This document shows, in pieces, positions 31,180-40,966 of a stretch of 64,000 bases of DNA. The stretch is taken from NCBI GenBank assembly GCA_024709685.1, contig JANJWF010000092.1, positions 1 to 64,000 of the forward strand. Direction: 5' to 3'. The DNA is from Thiobacillus sp. (lineage in GTDB: Bacteria; Pseudomonadota; Gammaproteobacteria; Burkholderiales; Thiobacillaceae). Below the pieces are notes generated by a model. That model saw nothing but the letters and a program-made list of their open reading frames with translations, made no database searches and was not told where the DNA came from. The translations under genes and the position numbers were made by a program. The first letter of the stretch is position 1, and every line of letters begins with the position of its first letter.

Positions 31180-31698
31180 TCACAGTTCGCCCTTGGCGCC
31201 GGCCTGCATGATCTCGACCAGCGACTTGCGCACGGTCTCGATACGCGTCTTGAGTACCGGCGGCAGGCGTTTTTCCTGCGCCACCGCCCCGACGTTGACG
31301 TCCATCATCACCAGCCAGCCCCGGCCGCTGGCATCCTCGATCAGGGCGATGCGGCACGGCATGTAGATGGCAAATTCCAGATTGACGTCGATCAGGTCCT
31401 TGGCGAGCACTGCATCGCAAAACTGGAAAATCGTGATGGTGCGCTGCGGCTTGCCGGTGACCGCTTCCACCTGCTTGGACATCGGAAGTTCCGCCACCAG
31501 TTGCAGGTTCAGCGCGTTGGCGCGCAGGCGCATCGATTCCGCCGCCTCGCTCAGGCTGACGCTGGGCTCGATGGCGATCTTGTAGACGTCGCTCTGCCCG
31601 GCCGGCTTGGCCTTGGGCGGAGCCGCCCAGGCGGCGGGAGCGGGCAGCAAGAAAGTACCCAAAACGACGCCGATGACCGCAAAGAAAACAGGGCGCAT
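31180..31698 (-). CDS. Exported DUF302-domain protein
   Basis: Signal peptide; ...TITIFQFCDAVLAKDLIDVNLEFAIYMPCRIALIEDASGRGWLVMMD; matches the FC...PCRI pattern in the cytochrome-fused DUF302. Confidence 0.75.
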   Translation of the reverse strand: MRPVFFAVIGVVLGTFLLPAPAAWAAPPKAKPAGQSDVYKIAIEPSVSLSEAAESMRLRANALNLQLVAELPMSKQVEAVTGKPQRTITIFQFCDAVLAKDLIDVNLEFAIYMPCRIALIEDASGRGWLVMMDVNVGAVAQEKRLPPVLKTRIETVRKSLVEIMQAGAKGEL

Positions 31699-31777
31699 AG
31701 GGGCAGTCCTCCAGAATATTAGACTCTAACAATGTCGCCACCGGCATGCACCCGTACAAACGTGTCAGCCGGCTGCC

Positions 31778-32953
31778 CTACTCCTCCCGGCACAGCGCGA
31801 GTGCCTTTTGATAATGCTGGCAAGCTTCGCCGGGCTGGCCGCTCCGGGTCTTGAGCTCTGCCATGCGGATATGGCCCTCGGCACTCGCGGCGATGGCGAG
31901 GCTGGCTTCCAGATAGCTCTGCGCCTTGCCCCACAACTGCTGCGCACTGCACAACTGCGCCAGGGTCAGCAGCAACTGGGCGTCGCGCGGGTGGGCATGC
32001 AGCCATCTCTCGGCCTGTTCGATCTGCCGTACCGGGTTGCTGCCGCGCGCCTCGCCATACAGCGCGACCAGATCCTCGTGCCACGACCGGTTGAGCGCGG
32101 CTTCCAGCACATCGAGCGCCGTGTCATGGTGGCCGTCCTGCAGGAAGGCACGGGCGGCAGCGCGTGCGACCCAGGGGTCGACCTTGAAGTCGGCCGGGAT
32201 CTTCTTCCAGTATTCCAGCAGACTGCGGTTGTCCCCGGCACGACGCTTGAGGTTCTCAGCATAGGCCATGCGGCGCATCTGGGCGGCAACGCCGGATTCC
32301 AGCGCATTGCTGCGCGTCAGCGCGTCGAGCAGGCGCTCGACTTCGTCCCACTGCCCCGTCATCTGGCGCGCCTTGAGTTCGAGTCGCAGCAAGGCGGTGT
32401 GCTGCGGCGCAATACCCTTGGCGCGGTTGATTGCCGCCAGTGCCGCCACCGCATCCTTGGCGTCGAGGCGAGCCTCGGCCTCGAACAGCTGCGCCGCCAG
32501 CCCGGAACCATGTTCGGCGGCATCCCGAAGATGGCGCTCGCGCTGCGGCAGTGCGCGCATCTCCTGCGCGGCGCGGGCGGCCAGTACGCGTGCCAGCCCG
32601 AGACGGGGGGCATCGCCCTGCCATTGGCCCAGTGCCTGCTCGGCATCCTGGTACCGGCATTCGACATACGCCCGCAGACCGCCGACAAAATTCTCGTCAC
32701 GCCTTGCCGCCGCGCGACGTTCCCGCTGCGCTCGCACGATGCTGGGCAGATTGAGGGTCAGCGCGGCCAGCCGCAGCAGCAGCACGCCGCTCACCACCAG
32801 GACAACCAGTATCATCACGAAGCTGATGAAGGAGATTTCCGCCCGCCACGGTGGATACACCAGGACCACGTACCCCGGGTCATAACGGCCGGCCATTGCC
32901 AGGGCGACTGCCAGCACGACGATGATGAGCAGCGAAACCAGCCAGCGCATCAC
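31778..32953 (-). CDS. hemY: Heme biosynthesis-associated protein HemY
   Basis: N-terminal two-TM segment (MMRWLVSLLIIVVLAVALAMAGRYDPGYVVLVYPPWRAEISF) plus TPR region; follows hemX. Confidence 0.88.
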   Translation of the reverse strand: MMRWLVSLLIIVVLAVALAMAGRYDPGYVVLVYPPWRAEISFISFVMILVVLVVSGVLLLRLAALTLNLPSIVRAQRERRAAARRDENFVGGLRAYVECRYQDAEQALGQWQGDAPRLGLARVLAARAAQEMRALPQRERHLRDAAEHGSGLAAQLFEAEARLDAKDAVAALAAINRAKGIAPQHTALLRLELKARQMTGQWDEVERLLDALTRSNALESGVAAQMRRMAYAENLKRRAGDNRSLLEYWKKIPADFKVDPWVARAAARAFLQDGHHDTALDVLEAALNRSWHEDLVALYGEARGSNPVRQIEQAERWLHAHPRDAQLLLTLAQLCSAQQLWGKAQSYLEASLAIAASAEGHIRMAELKTRSGQPGEACQHYQKALALCREE

Positions 32954-33993
32954 GGATTCCCCTTGTGCGCCTCAAGCGCGGCAAGGCTGGCTTCGATGCC
33001 GGGCAGCTTGGCGGCGATCTGCAGGCTGGACAGACGCTTGAGCTCCTTGATCGCACCGGCAACGCCGGCGTCGCGCGTATTGAAGTAGCGGCTCAGCATT
33101 TCCGACGCTGCGCTCAGGTCGTCCCGGAACGCAGTCTGATCCCGGGCGAGCAGCGCCAGCCGCGCGGACAGCAGGCGCAGCCGCAGATTCTCGCGCAGGA
33201 AATAGGCCTGATCGGGCGGCAGCAGCACCGCTTCGTTGCCCTCGATGCGGCGGATCTGCACCAGGCTCTTCAGTTCGGTCCACAGCTCCTGGCCGATATC
33301 GGTCGCGCGCATACTGGCGCGTGGCGCGGATGCGGCCTCGGACGCCTGCGCGCTCGCCAGGGGCCAGCTGGCATGGTGCACCACCAACGCCTCAATGCGC
33401 GCACTCGCCCCCACCTCGTCGAGCACCGGCACCGAACGCAGGTTAGCCAGGTCGGCGGCAATGGCGCGGCGCAGCGCGGTGAACTGCGGCTTGTTCAGGT
33501 GCTGCAGTCGGGTATCGGCACCCTCCAGCGCAATGATCGCGGCTTTTACATTGCCCGCCAGCTGCAGCTGCTGTGCGGCGGTGAGCAGCACCTGCTCGAT
33601 CTCGGCCAGCGCCCACTGGTCGCGTCCCTGCGCCAGGTCCTTGTACAGGGTTTCGAGCGCCAGTTGCTGTTGCTGCGACATCGCCATCTGGCTTTCGATG
33701 CGGGCAACCTTTTCGCTGACCTGCCGCATCGCATCGTCTGCATTGCGGGCCAGCAGGCGCGCCTCACTCACGTCCTTGCCCGATTCGGCGAGTCGCCGCC
33801 CCAGTTCGGTCTTGAGGTCGCGGGCCTGTTCGTGGCCGTCGAACCATGACCAGGCCGCAGCGGCCAGCGCCAGCGCCGCGATCAACAGGGCGCCCAGTGC
33901 CAGCGCCGGATGCTGTGGGCGCAGCGCAGCTTGAGCAGGCACAGCGGACTGCGTGACGGGTTGCGGGAGGGGGCTTTGCGTGATCTCATTCAT
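32950..33993 (-). CDS. hemX: HemX-like uroporphyrinogen-III C-methyltransferase family protein
   Basis: N-terminal TM, coiled coil, LAQGRDQWALAEIEQVLLTAAQQLQLAGNVKAAIIALEGADTRL; between hemD and hemY. Confidence 0.88.
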   Translation of the reverse strand: MNEITQSPLPQPVTQSAVPAQAALRPQHPALALGALLIAALALAAAAWSWFDGHEQARDLKTELGRRLAESGKDVSEARLLARNADDAMRQVSEKVARIESQMAMSQQQQLALETLYKDLAQGRDQWALAEIEQVLLTAAQQLQLAGNVKAAIIALEGADTRLQHLNKPQFTALRRAIAADLANLRSVPVLDEVGASARIEALVVHHASWPLASAQASEAASAPRASMRATDIGQELWTELKSLVQIRRIEGNEAVLLPPDQAYFLRENLRLRLLSARLALLARDQTAFRDDLSAASEMLSRYFNTRDAGVAGAIKELKRLSSLQIAAKLPGIEASLAALEAHKGNP

Positions 33994-34757
33994 GGGTTGT
34001 TCCTGAACCAGTTGATCAGACCGTCTACCAAGCCTGCATCGCCGCCCTGCGTGGCGATGACGCGTGCAACACCGAAGCGCCGCGCCGCGTCGGCGATTTT
34101 CTCATGCGGGACGAAAAGCGGGGTGCGCAGCAGCAGCGGCACGGCCGTCTCGCCCAGCAGTGCCGCCAGGTTGTGCAGCGTTTCGGCACTCGTGACGGTC
34201 ACGGCATCGATCCCGCCCGCCCGCCAGCATGCGAGAAGCGGCGCGGCATCCGCGTGCGGCCGCTGACGCCGGTAGCACTCCAGGAAGTCCACCCGCGCCC
34301 CCCGCGCGGCGAGCGTGTCGGCCAGCAGCGCACGTCCGCCGACGCCGCGCACGATCACCACGCGTTTGCCCGCGACATCGGTCAGTTGCGGCAGCGTCAG
34401 CAGCGCCTCGCTGTCCTGGCCGTCCGGCGTGATGACGCCATTGATACCCTGCGCCTGCAACGCACGCGCGGTACCCGGCCCCACCGCAAAAATTTCGGTC
34501 GATGGCGCCAAGCCGCCGCCCGCCAGAATCGCCGCCATGCCGAATTGCGCGGCGCTGGGGCTGACGAAGATTGCGATATCGGCGTGACGCAGCCGCGCCA
34601 GCGGCTCGCCCAGCGCAGCCTGCGACACCGCCTCGATGGCGAGCGCGGGAAACACGTACGCCGCCCCGCCCGCTGCCTGGATTGCCTGTGCCAATGCGGC
34701 AGCCTGCGGGGCAGGACGCGTCACCAGCACCGTACGCCCGGCCAGCCGCCCGGTCAT
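33990..34757 (-). CDS. hemD: Uroporphyrinogen-III synthase
   Basis: [35 protein letters not shown]...[11 protein letters not shown]...[10 protein letters not shown]; between hemC and hemX. Confidence 0.9.
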   Translation of the reverse strand: MTGRLAGRTVLVTRPAPQAAALAQAIQAAGGAAYVFPALAIEAVSQAALGEPLARLRHADIAIFVSPSAAQFGMAAILAGGGLAPSTEIFAVGPGTARALQAQGINGVITPDGQDSEALLTLPQLTDVAGKRVVIVRGVGGRALLADTLAARGARVDFLECYRRQRPHADAAPLLACWRAGGIDAVTVTSAETLHNLAALLGETAVPLLLRTPLFVPHEKIADAARRFGVARVIATQGGDAGLVDGLINWFRNNP

Positions 34758-35674
34758 GCCGGCAGGTTGTCGAGAATCGCGCGCGCGCCCTGCGCCAGCA
34801 GCTTGTCTGCAAGCTCCTGGCCAACGGCCTCGGGATCTGCCGCACCGCCCTCGGCACGGTCGTGGATGAAGCTGCTGCCGTCCGGATTCGCCACAAAGCC
34901 AGTGAGCACCAGCCGGCCGCCTTCGAGCACCGCATGCGCACCCAGCGGCACCTGACAGCTGCCACCCAGCACGCGGCTGACCTGGCGCTCGGCGCGCACG
35001 CAGGCGGCGGTGTCGGCATGGTTTAGCGGCGCGAGCATGGCAGCCACTTCGCGATTGCCGCTGCGAATCTCGATGCCGAGCGCACCCTGGCCCGCGGCGG
35101 GGATGCTGTCCGTCACGGAAAGCAGGCTCCTGATGCGGTCGCCGAGACCGAGACGCTTGAGGCCGGCGGCCGCCAGCAGGATCGCGTCGAACTGGCCCTC
35201 GTCAAGTTTTTTCAGGCGGGTACCGACGTTGCCACGCAACGGCTCGACAGTCAGGTGCGGGTAGCGCGCGCGCAACTGCGCTTCGCGGCGCAGGCTGGAA
35301 GTGCCGACCACGGCGCCTGGCGGAAGATCGGACAGGCGCCCGAAGCGATTGGAAACGAAGGCATCGCGCGGGTCCTCGCGCTCGCCGATCACCGCAAGTT
35401 CGAAGCCGGGCGGCAGTTCCATCGGCACGTCCTTCATCGAATGCACCGCCAGATCGGCCTGCCCCGCTTCCAGCGCGACCTCGAGTTCCTTGACAAACAG
35501 GCCCTTGCCGCCGATTTTCGACAACGTGATGTCAAGGACCTGGTCGCCACGCGTGGTCATGCCGAGGATGTTCACCGTGCAGCCCGGGTGCAGCGCACGC
35601 AGGCGGTCGCGGATATGCTGCGCTTGCCACATGGCGAGGGCACTTTCACGGGAGGCGATGGTCAGGGTCTGCAT
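34754..35674 (-). CDS. hemC: Hydroxymethylbilane synthase
   Basis: [29 protein letters not shown]...[26 protein letters not shown]...[36 protein letters not shown]. Confidence 0.96.
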   Translation of the reverse strand: MQTLTIASRESALAMWQAQHIRDRLRALHPGCTVNILGMTTRGDQVLDITLSKIGGKGLFVKELEVALEAGQADLAVHSMKDVPMELPPGFELAVIGEREDPRDAFVSNRFGRLSDLPPGAVVGTSSLRREAQLRARYPHLTVEPLRGNVGTRLKKLDEGQFDAILLAAAGLKRLGLGDRIRSLLSVTDSIPAAGQGALGIEIRSGNREVAAMLAPLNHADTAACVRAERQVSRVLGGSCQVPLGAHAVLEGGRLVLTGFVANPDGSSFIHDRAEGGAADPEAVGQELADKLLAQGARAILDNLPA

Positions 35675-35764
35675 GGCGGTAAGATACGACTGTTTGATTT
35701 GGTGAAGAATGGGGCGACACTGGCAACCTTTACGTGTCCGCATCCACCTGAAGGGATGACAGCA

Positions 35765-36247
35765 ATGTTGCGAACGCTCGCAGCCAAGGTGTTGATTTTA
35801 GCATGGGGGTTCTGGCTCTCCGGCGTTGCCGGTGCAGCAGAAGGGCTGGTTCATGCAAAGGATTTCCAGCGCGACGCGCGCATCGCCGCCAGGCTCCGCG
35901 TTCCCATCCTGGTCGTATTCACCACCCCTTACTGCCAGTATTGCACCCGCGTGAAGAACGAGTACCTGATTCCCATGCACAAGGATCCGGCCTACCGCAA
36001 CCGGGTCATGATCCGTGAGGTCACCGTCGACGCCAGCACGCCGCTGATCGGCTTCGACGGCAAAAGCACGACCGAAGGCGCGTTCGCCGCCGCCCACAAG
36101 GTATTCATGGTACCCACCGTGAAAGTATTCAGCACCGACGGCGGAGGGGTCGGCGAAGCCATCGTCGGCATGCTGACGCCGGACTACTATTTCGGCTATC
36201 TGGAAGCAGCCATCGACGAAGGCCTGAGCAAGGTGCGCGGCAAATAG
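35765..36247 (+). CDS. Exported thioredoxin-fold protein (CxxC)
   Basis: Signal peptide [50 protein letters not shown]; cis-Pro region [11 protein letters not shown]. Confidence 0.82.
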   Translation: MLRTLAAKVLILAWGFWLSGVAGAAEGLVHAKDFQRDARIAARLRVPILVVFTTPYCQYCTRVKNEYLIPMHKDPAYRNRVMIREVTVDASTPLIGFDGKSTTEGAFAAAHKVFMVPTVKVFSTDGGGVGEAIVGMLTPDYYFGYLEAAIDEGLSKVRGK

Positions 36248-36327
36248 CTTCGTGCCCCGAGGCGCCGGATTCCGCCCGTTCGCGGAACCGCCGCGCTAGA
36301 ATCCCCTGCCATGCAGGGAGTCTCCAC

Positions 36328-36978
36328 ATGAAAACCCTATTGGCCGACGACCATCCGCTGATGCGCGAGGGGGTGCGACTGGTATTGTCGCAGCTGGAGC
36401 CTGCGGTCGAGATCATCGACGCCCACGACTACCCCAGCCTGTTTGCGCAGACCGCCCTGCATCCGGACCTCGACCTGGCACTGGTCGACCTCAACATGCC
36501 AGGTTTCGTCGGCGCGCAGGGAATCGCCCAGTTCCGCAACCGCTTTCCCGATATTCCGCTGGTGGTGCTGTCCGCCTCGGAATCCCAGCAGGACATTCGC
36601 GGCACGCTGGAGGCCGGTGCACTCGGCTATATCCCCAAAGCCTCGTCCAGCGCAGAAATGCTGGCTGCTTTGCGCCGTGTGCTGGCAGGCGACCTCTACG
36701 TGCCAGTCTGCCTGAATGGCGGTCATGACTGCCTGCATACGGTAGCCCCCGCGGATTTCGAAGCCCTGCAGCACAGCGGGCTGACTGCGCGCCAGCTCGA
36801 AGTCGCCCGCCTGCTGGCGCAAGGCTGCGCCAACAAGGCCATCGCCGGCATGCTGGCGATGTCGGAGGGCACGGTAAAGGTGCACATCGCGGCGATCTTC
36901 CGTGCATTCAACGTCACCAATCGCACCGAAGCCGTGCTGGCGATTCAGCGTGTGAGCCAGCGCCCTGGCATGCCGTGA
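36328..36978 (+). CDS. NarL/LuxR-family response regulator
   Basis: MKTLLADDHPLMREGVRLVL receiver; LTARQLEVARLLAQGCANKAIAGMLAMSEGTVKVHIAAIFRAF HTH. Confidence 0.92.
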   Translation: MKTLLADDHPLMREGVRLVLSQLEPAVEIIDAHDYPSLFAQTALHPDLDLALVDLNMPGFVGAQGIAQFRNRFPDIPLVVLSASESQQDIRGTLEAGALGYIPKASSSAEMLAALRRVLAGDLYVPVCLNGGHDCLHTVAPADFEALQHSGLTARQLEVARLLAQGCANKAIAGMLAMSEGTVKVHIAAIFRAFNVTNRTEAVLAIQRVSQRPGMP

Positions 36979-38843
36979 GCCTGTTGCGCGCCCGGCCCGG
37001 CCACCTGCTGCTTTCCAGCATCCGCAGCCGGATACTGGTGATTGCGCTGCTGCCGGCCATGCTGACCGAGTTCGGCATGGCCGCTTATTTCATCCGACAG
37101 GCTTTCGCGGCCGCCGAAGACAACCTGCATGCCCGGGCAGACGACGCTGCCCGGCACCTCACGCTCACATTGCCTCAAGCGCTGGCCAGTGGCGACGGCG
37201 CCCTCGCGTACGCGCTGCTCGAAGCCGAAGCCGGCGACAGCCGCAAGACCTTTGCCGTGGTAACCGACGCGCACGGACAGGTCCTCGCCCGCACCGGCCC
37301 GCCCCCGCAAGCGGCCGCCACGAACGCTTACTACGTGCGGGCAAGTGAAATCCGTTCGCCGACGGCCGCTCTGCTGGGGCGGGTGGAGGTCGGCGTGCCC
37401 TCTGCCGCGATCAGCGCGCTGAAGCGCGACACGCTGATTCATGCCGCCCTGCTGATGCTGGGTGCGCTGCTGCTCACCGGCGTGCTGGCGTGGCGTCTGT
37501 CCAACCGCCTGGCGGGACAACTGCGCCATGTCGGAAAGGTGGTCGCTCGGCTCGCATCCAACGATCCGACGGTGCGTACGCAATTGCCCCCGCAAGGGGA
37601 AGTCGGCGCCCTCGCCGCTGGAGTGAACGACATGGCCGAAGCGCTACAAGCGCATCGCGGCCAACTCGAGCGGCGCATCCGTGAGGCGACCGCCGACCTC
37701 GCCTCGAAAAGGGACATGGCCGAACGTGCCAACCAGGCCAAGTCTCGTTTCTTCGCTGCCGCCAGCCACGATCTGCGGCAGCCTTTGCACGCGCTGTCGC
37801 TGTTCGTCGCCGCGCTGAAGGAGCGCAACCACCAGCCCGAAACCCGGCTCCTGATCGATAACATCGAAGCCTCCACCGGGGTGATGGAACTGCTGTTCAA
37901 CGCCCTGCTGGACATTTCCCGACTGGATGCCGGCGCCATCGAACCGCGCCGGGTCCATTTTCCGCTGCAGAAAATGCTCACCGATCTCCGCCATCAGTTC
38001 GGTGCGGTGGCCTCCGAGAAACAGCTGCAGTTGCGCTTTCGGCCGTGCAACATCACCCTGTACAGCGACCCGCTGCTGATAGAGCGCATCCTCGTCAACC
38101 TGATTGCCAATGCCATCCGCTACACCGATGACGGGGGTCTGCTGGTTGCCTGCCGCCGCCGTGGCCGCATGGCGCGCATCAGCGTGATCGACACCGGACG
38201 CGGTATCCCGCCCGACCTGCAGGAGAGCGTGTTCCACGAGTTCGTGCAGCTGCACAACCCAGCGCGGGACCGCAGCAAGGGACTGGGTCTCGGTCTCGCG
38301 ATCGTGTCGCGCCTCGGGCGTCTCCTGGGGCACCGGGTGGACCTGCGCTCCCACCCCGGCCGTGGCTCGGTGTTCAGCATCGACCTACCCCTCGGCGACA
38401 CCCGCCTGATCCAGGCGCCGGCGCCCATCAGCGCGGCGGGCCAGATCCCCGCTGACGCGCTGGTGCTGCTGGTCGACGACGAAAACGCAATTCTGCGCGG
38501 CATGGCCGAGTTATTCGACAACTGGAACATCGACCTCGTCACCGCGCACAGCGCCGATGAAGCGATGCAATGGCTCGACAGCCTCGGTCGCGTGCCCGAC
38601 GTCATCGTGTCGGACTACCGACTGCCGGGCGACGCTGACGGCATCGCGGTTATCGGCCGTCTGCGCCTGAAATATGGCCAGGCCATCCCGGCCATCCTGG
38701 TCACCGGCGACACCGCACCCGACACGATCCAGCGCATCGGCCAGGCCGGTTTTCCGCTGCTGCACAAGCCGCTTCGCCCCGCCAAGCTGCGCGCCCTGCT
38801 CACCCACCTGATCCAGCAGGCGCGCACCCCGGCTGTGGGATAA
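36975..38843 (+). CDS. Hybrid sensor histidine kinase (HAMP, HisKA, HATPase, receiver)
   Basis: H-box FFAAASHDLRQPLHALSLF; N-box; GLGLGLAIVSRLGRLLGH; C-terminal VLLVDDENAILRGMAELF...DVIVSDYRLPGDADG; GTG start overlaps the upstream stop. Confidence 0.93.
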   Translation: MSLLRARPGHLLLSSIRSRILVIALLPAMLTEFGMAAYFIRQAFAAAEDNLHARADDAARHLTLTLPQALASGDGALAYALLEAEAGDSRKTFAVVTDAHGQVLARTGPPPQAAATNAYYVRASEIRSPTAALLGRVEVGVPSAAISALKRDTLIHAALLMLGALLLTGVLAWRLSNRLAGQLRHVGKVVARLASNDPTVRTQLPPQGEVGALAAGVNDMAEALQAHRGQLERRIREATADLASKRDMAERANQAKSRFFAAASHDLRQPLHALSLFVAALKERNHQPETRLLIDNIEASTGVMELLFNALLDISRLDAGAIEPRRVHFPLQKMLTDLRHQFGAVASEKQLQLRFRPCNITLYSDPLLIERILVNLIANAIRYTDDGGLLVACRRRGRMARISVIDTGRGIPPDLQESVFHEFVQLHNPARDRSKGLGLGLAIVSRLGRLLGHRVDLRSHPGRGSVFSIDLPLGDTRLIQAPAPISAAGQIPADALVLLVDDENAILRGMAELFDNWNIDLVTAHSADEAMQWLDSLGRVPDVIVSDYRLPGDADGIAVIGRLRLKYGQAIPAILVTGDTAPDTIQRIGQAGFPLLHKPLRPAKLRALLTHLIQQARTPAVG

Positions 38844-38882
38844 TCCGGGCCGGACCAACCCTGAGTGACTCGCCTCAAGACC

Positions 38883-40268
38883 ATGCACCTGCACATCCTC
38901 GGCATCTGCGGCACCTTCATGGGCGGCATCGCCGCCATCGCGCGCGCTGCCGGCCATACCGTCACCGGTTGCGACGCCAACGTCTACCCGCCGATGTCCG
39001 ACCAGTTGCGCGTACTCGGCATCGAGCTGACCGAAGGCTGGGACGCCAGCCAGATCGATCTCGATCCCGACGTTTTCGTCGTCGGCAATGTCGTCACCCG
39101 CGGCAACCCGCTGATGGAAGCGATCCTCGAGCGCGGGCTGCCCTACACCTCCGGCCCGCAGTGGCTCGCCGACAACGTGCTGCGCGACAAATGGGTGCTC
39201 GCGGTGGCCGGCACCCACGGCAAGACGACCACGTCCGCCATGCTCGCGTGGATCCTCGAGGACGCGAAGCTGCAGCCGGGCTTCCTGATCGGCGGCATCC
39301 CGCAGAACTTCGGCATCTCGGCGCGGCTGACCGACAGCCCCTTCTTCGTCATCGAAGCCGACGAGTACGACACCGCCTTTTTCGACAAGCGCTCCAAGTT
39401 CGTCCACTACCGTCCGCGCAGCCTCATCCTCAACAACCTCGAATACGACCACGCCGACATCTTCCCCGACCTCGCCGCCATCGAGACCCAGTTCCACCAC
39501 TTGGTCCGCACCGTGCCCGGCAACGGCCTCATCGTCGCCAACGGCCGCGAGGAAAACCTCGACCGCGTGTTCGAGCGCGGCCTGTGGACGCCGGTCGAGC
39601 GCTTCGGCAGCGCACGTGGCTGGACCGCCGGCGAGCCCGACGCCAACGGCAGCTTCGACGTATTCTTCGACGACACGCCGCAAGGCCGGGTGAACTGGGA
39701 CGTCATCGGCGAACACAACCGCATGAACGCACTCGCCGCCATCGCCGCGGCGCGTCACGCCGGCGTCCCCGCCGCCGCCGCGATCGATGCGCTTTCCCGC
39801 TTCGAGAACGTCAAGCGCCGCATGGAAGTGCGCGGCGCCGTGCACGGCATTACCGTCTACGACGACTTCGCCCATCATCCGACGGCGATCACCACGACCA
39901 TCGAAGGCCTGCGAGCGAAGGTCGGCCCGGCGCGCATCCTCGCCGTGCTGGAGCCGCGTTCCAACACCATGAAACTCGGCATCATGAAGGCGCAGCTGCC
40001 TGACAGCCTGGCCGACGCCGACCAGGTGTACTGCCACGGCGCCAACCTCGGCTGGGACGCCGCCGAAGCCTTGGCCCCGCTGGGCGGCAAGGCGCGCGTG
40101 TTCGATGACATCGACCGTCTCGTCAGCCAGCTCGTCGCCGACGCTCGCCCCGGAGACCATGTGCTGATGATGAGCAACGGCGGCTTCGGCGGCATCCACG
40201 CGAAGCTGCTGGATGCGCTGCATCATCACTACCACGAGGACATCGTGCTGATGCCGATGCACCGGTAG
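38883..40268 (+). CDS. mpl: UDP-N-acetylmuramate:L-alanyl-gamma-D-glutamyl-meso-diaminopimelate ligase
   Basis: MHLHILGICGTFMGGIAAIARAAGHTVTGCDANVYPPMSDQL...AVAGTHGKTTTSAMLAWIL...VYDDFAHHPTAI. Confidence 0.95.
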   Translation: MHLHILGICGTFMGGIAAIARAAGHTVTGCDANVYPPMSDQLRVLGIELTEGWDASQIDLDPDVFVVGNVVTRGNPLMEAILERGLPYTSGPQWLADNVLRDKWVLAVAGTHGKTTTSAMLAWILEDAKLQPGFLIGGIPQNFGISARLTDSPFFVIEADEYDTAFFDKRSKFVHYRPRSLILNNLEYDHADIFPDLAAIETQFHHLVRTVPGNGLIVANGREENLDRVFERGLWTPVERFGSARGWTAGEPDANGSFDVFFDDTPQGRVNWDVIGEHNRMNALAAIAAARHAGVPAAAAIDALSRFENVKRRMEVRGAVHGITVYDDFAHHPTAITTTIEGLRAKVGPARILAVLEPRSNTMKLGIMKAQLPDSLADADQVYCHGANLGWDAAEALAPLGGKARVFDDIDRLVSQLVADARPGDHVLMMSNGGFGGIHAKLLDALHHHYHEDIVLMPMHR

Positions 40269-40405
40269 GGGGGTATGCGCAGGCATGCAGGCCCCTCTCG
40301 CCTGCGTGCTTGCGGTGGAGGGGCTCTGGATGGCTTCGCCGCTGCGCTAGCAATGACGGCCGCACCCGATTTATGGAATCTCCTCCATGCCGGTAAAATC
40401 CGGAG

Positions 40406-40960
40406 ATGATCGTCTATCTCCATGGCTTCAATTCCACCCCCGCATCCGGCAAGGCGCGCCTGCTCGGCGAGCACATGACCCGGATCGGGCGGCAGGCGGA
40501 CTACCTCTGCCCCGCGCTGCCCAACAGCCCGCGCGAGGCCATCGCCCAGGTCGAGGCCGCGCTCGCGTCGCACGCAGGCCCGGTCACCCTGGTCGGCAGT
40601 TCGCTGGGTGGTTTCTACGCCACCCATCTGGCTGAAAAGCACGGCTGGAAGGCGGTGCTGGTGAACCCCGCGGTGCACGCCCATGTGCTGATGCGTGGCG
40701 TGCTCGGCCCCCAGACCAACTGGCACACTGGCGAGAAGTGGACCTTTACCGAAACGCATCTGGCCGAACTCGCGGCGCTCGACGTGCCAGCGATCACGCG
40801 ACCCGAACGCTACCTGCTGCTGGCGCAGACCGGCGACGAGGTGATCGACTACCATGACGCCGTCGGCTATTACGCCGGCGCCCGGCAAATCATCGAGGAA
40901 GGCGGCGACCACGGCTTTGCCGGGTTCGAACGCCACGTCCAAACCATCCTGGATTTCTGA
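40406..40960 (+). CDS. YqiA/YcfP-family alpha/beta-fold esterase
   Basis: MIVYLHGFNSTPASGKARLLGEHM...VTLVGSSLGGFYATHLAEKHGWKAVLVNPAVHAH...EGGDHGFAGFERHV. Confidence 0.9.
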   Translation: MIVYLHGFNSTPASGKARLLGEHMTRIGRQADYLCPALPNSPREAIAQVEAALASHAGPVTLVGSSLGGFYATHLAEKHGWKAVLVNPAVHAHVLMRGVLGPQTNWHTGEKWTFTETHLAELAALDVPAITRPERYLLLAQTGDEVIDYHDAVGYYAGARQIIEEGGDHGFAGFERHVQTILDF

Positions 40961-40966
40961 TTTTTC

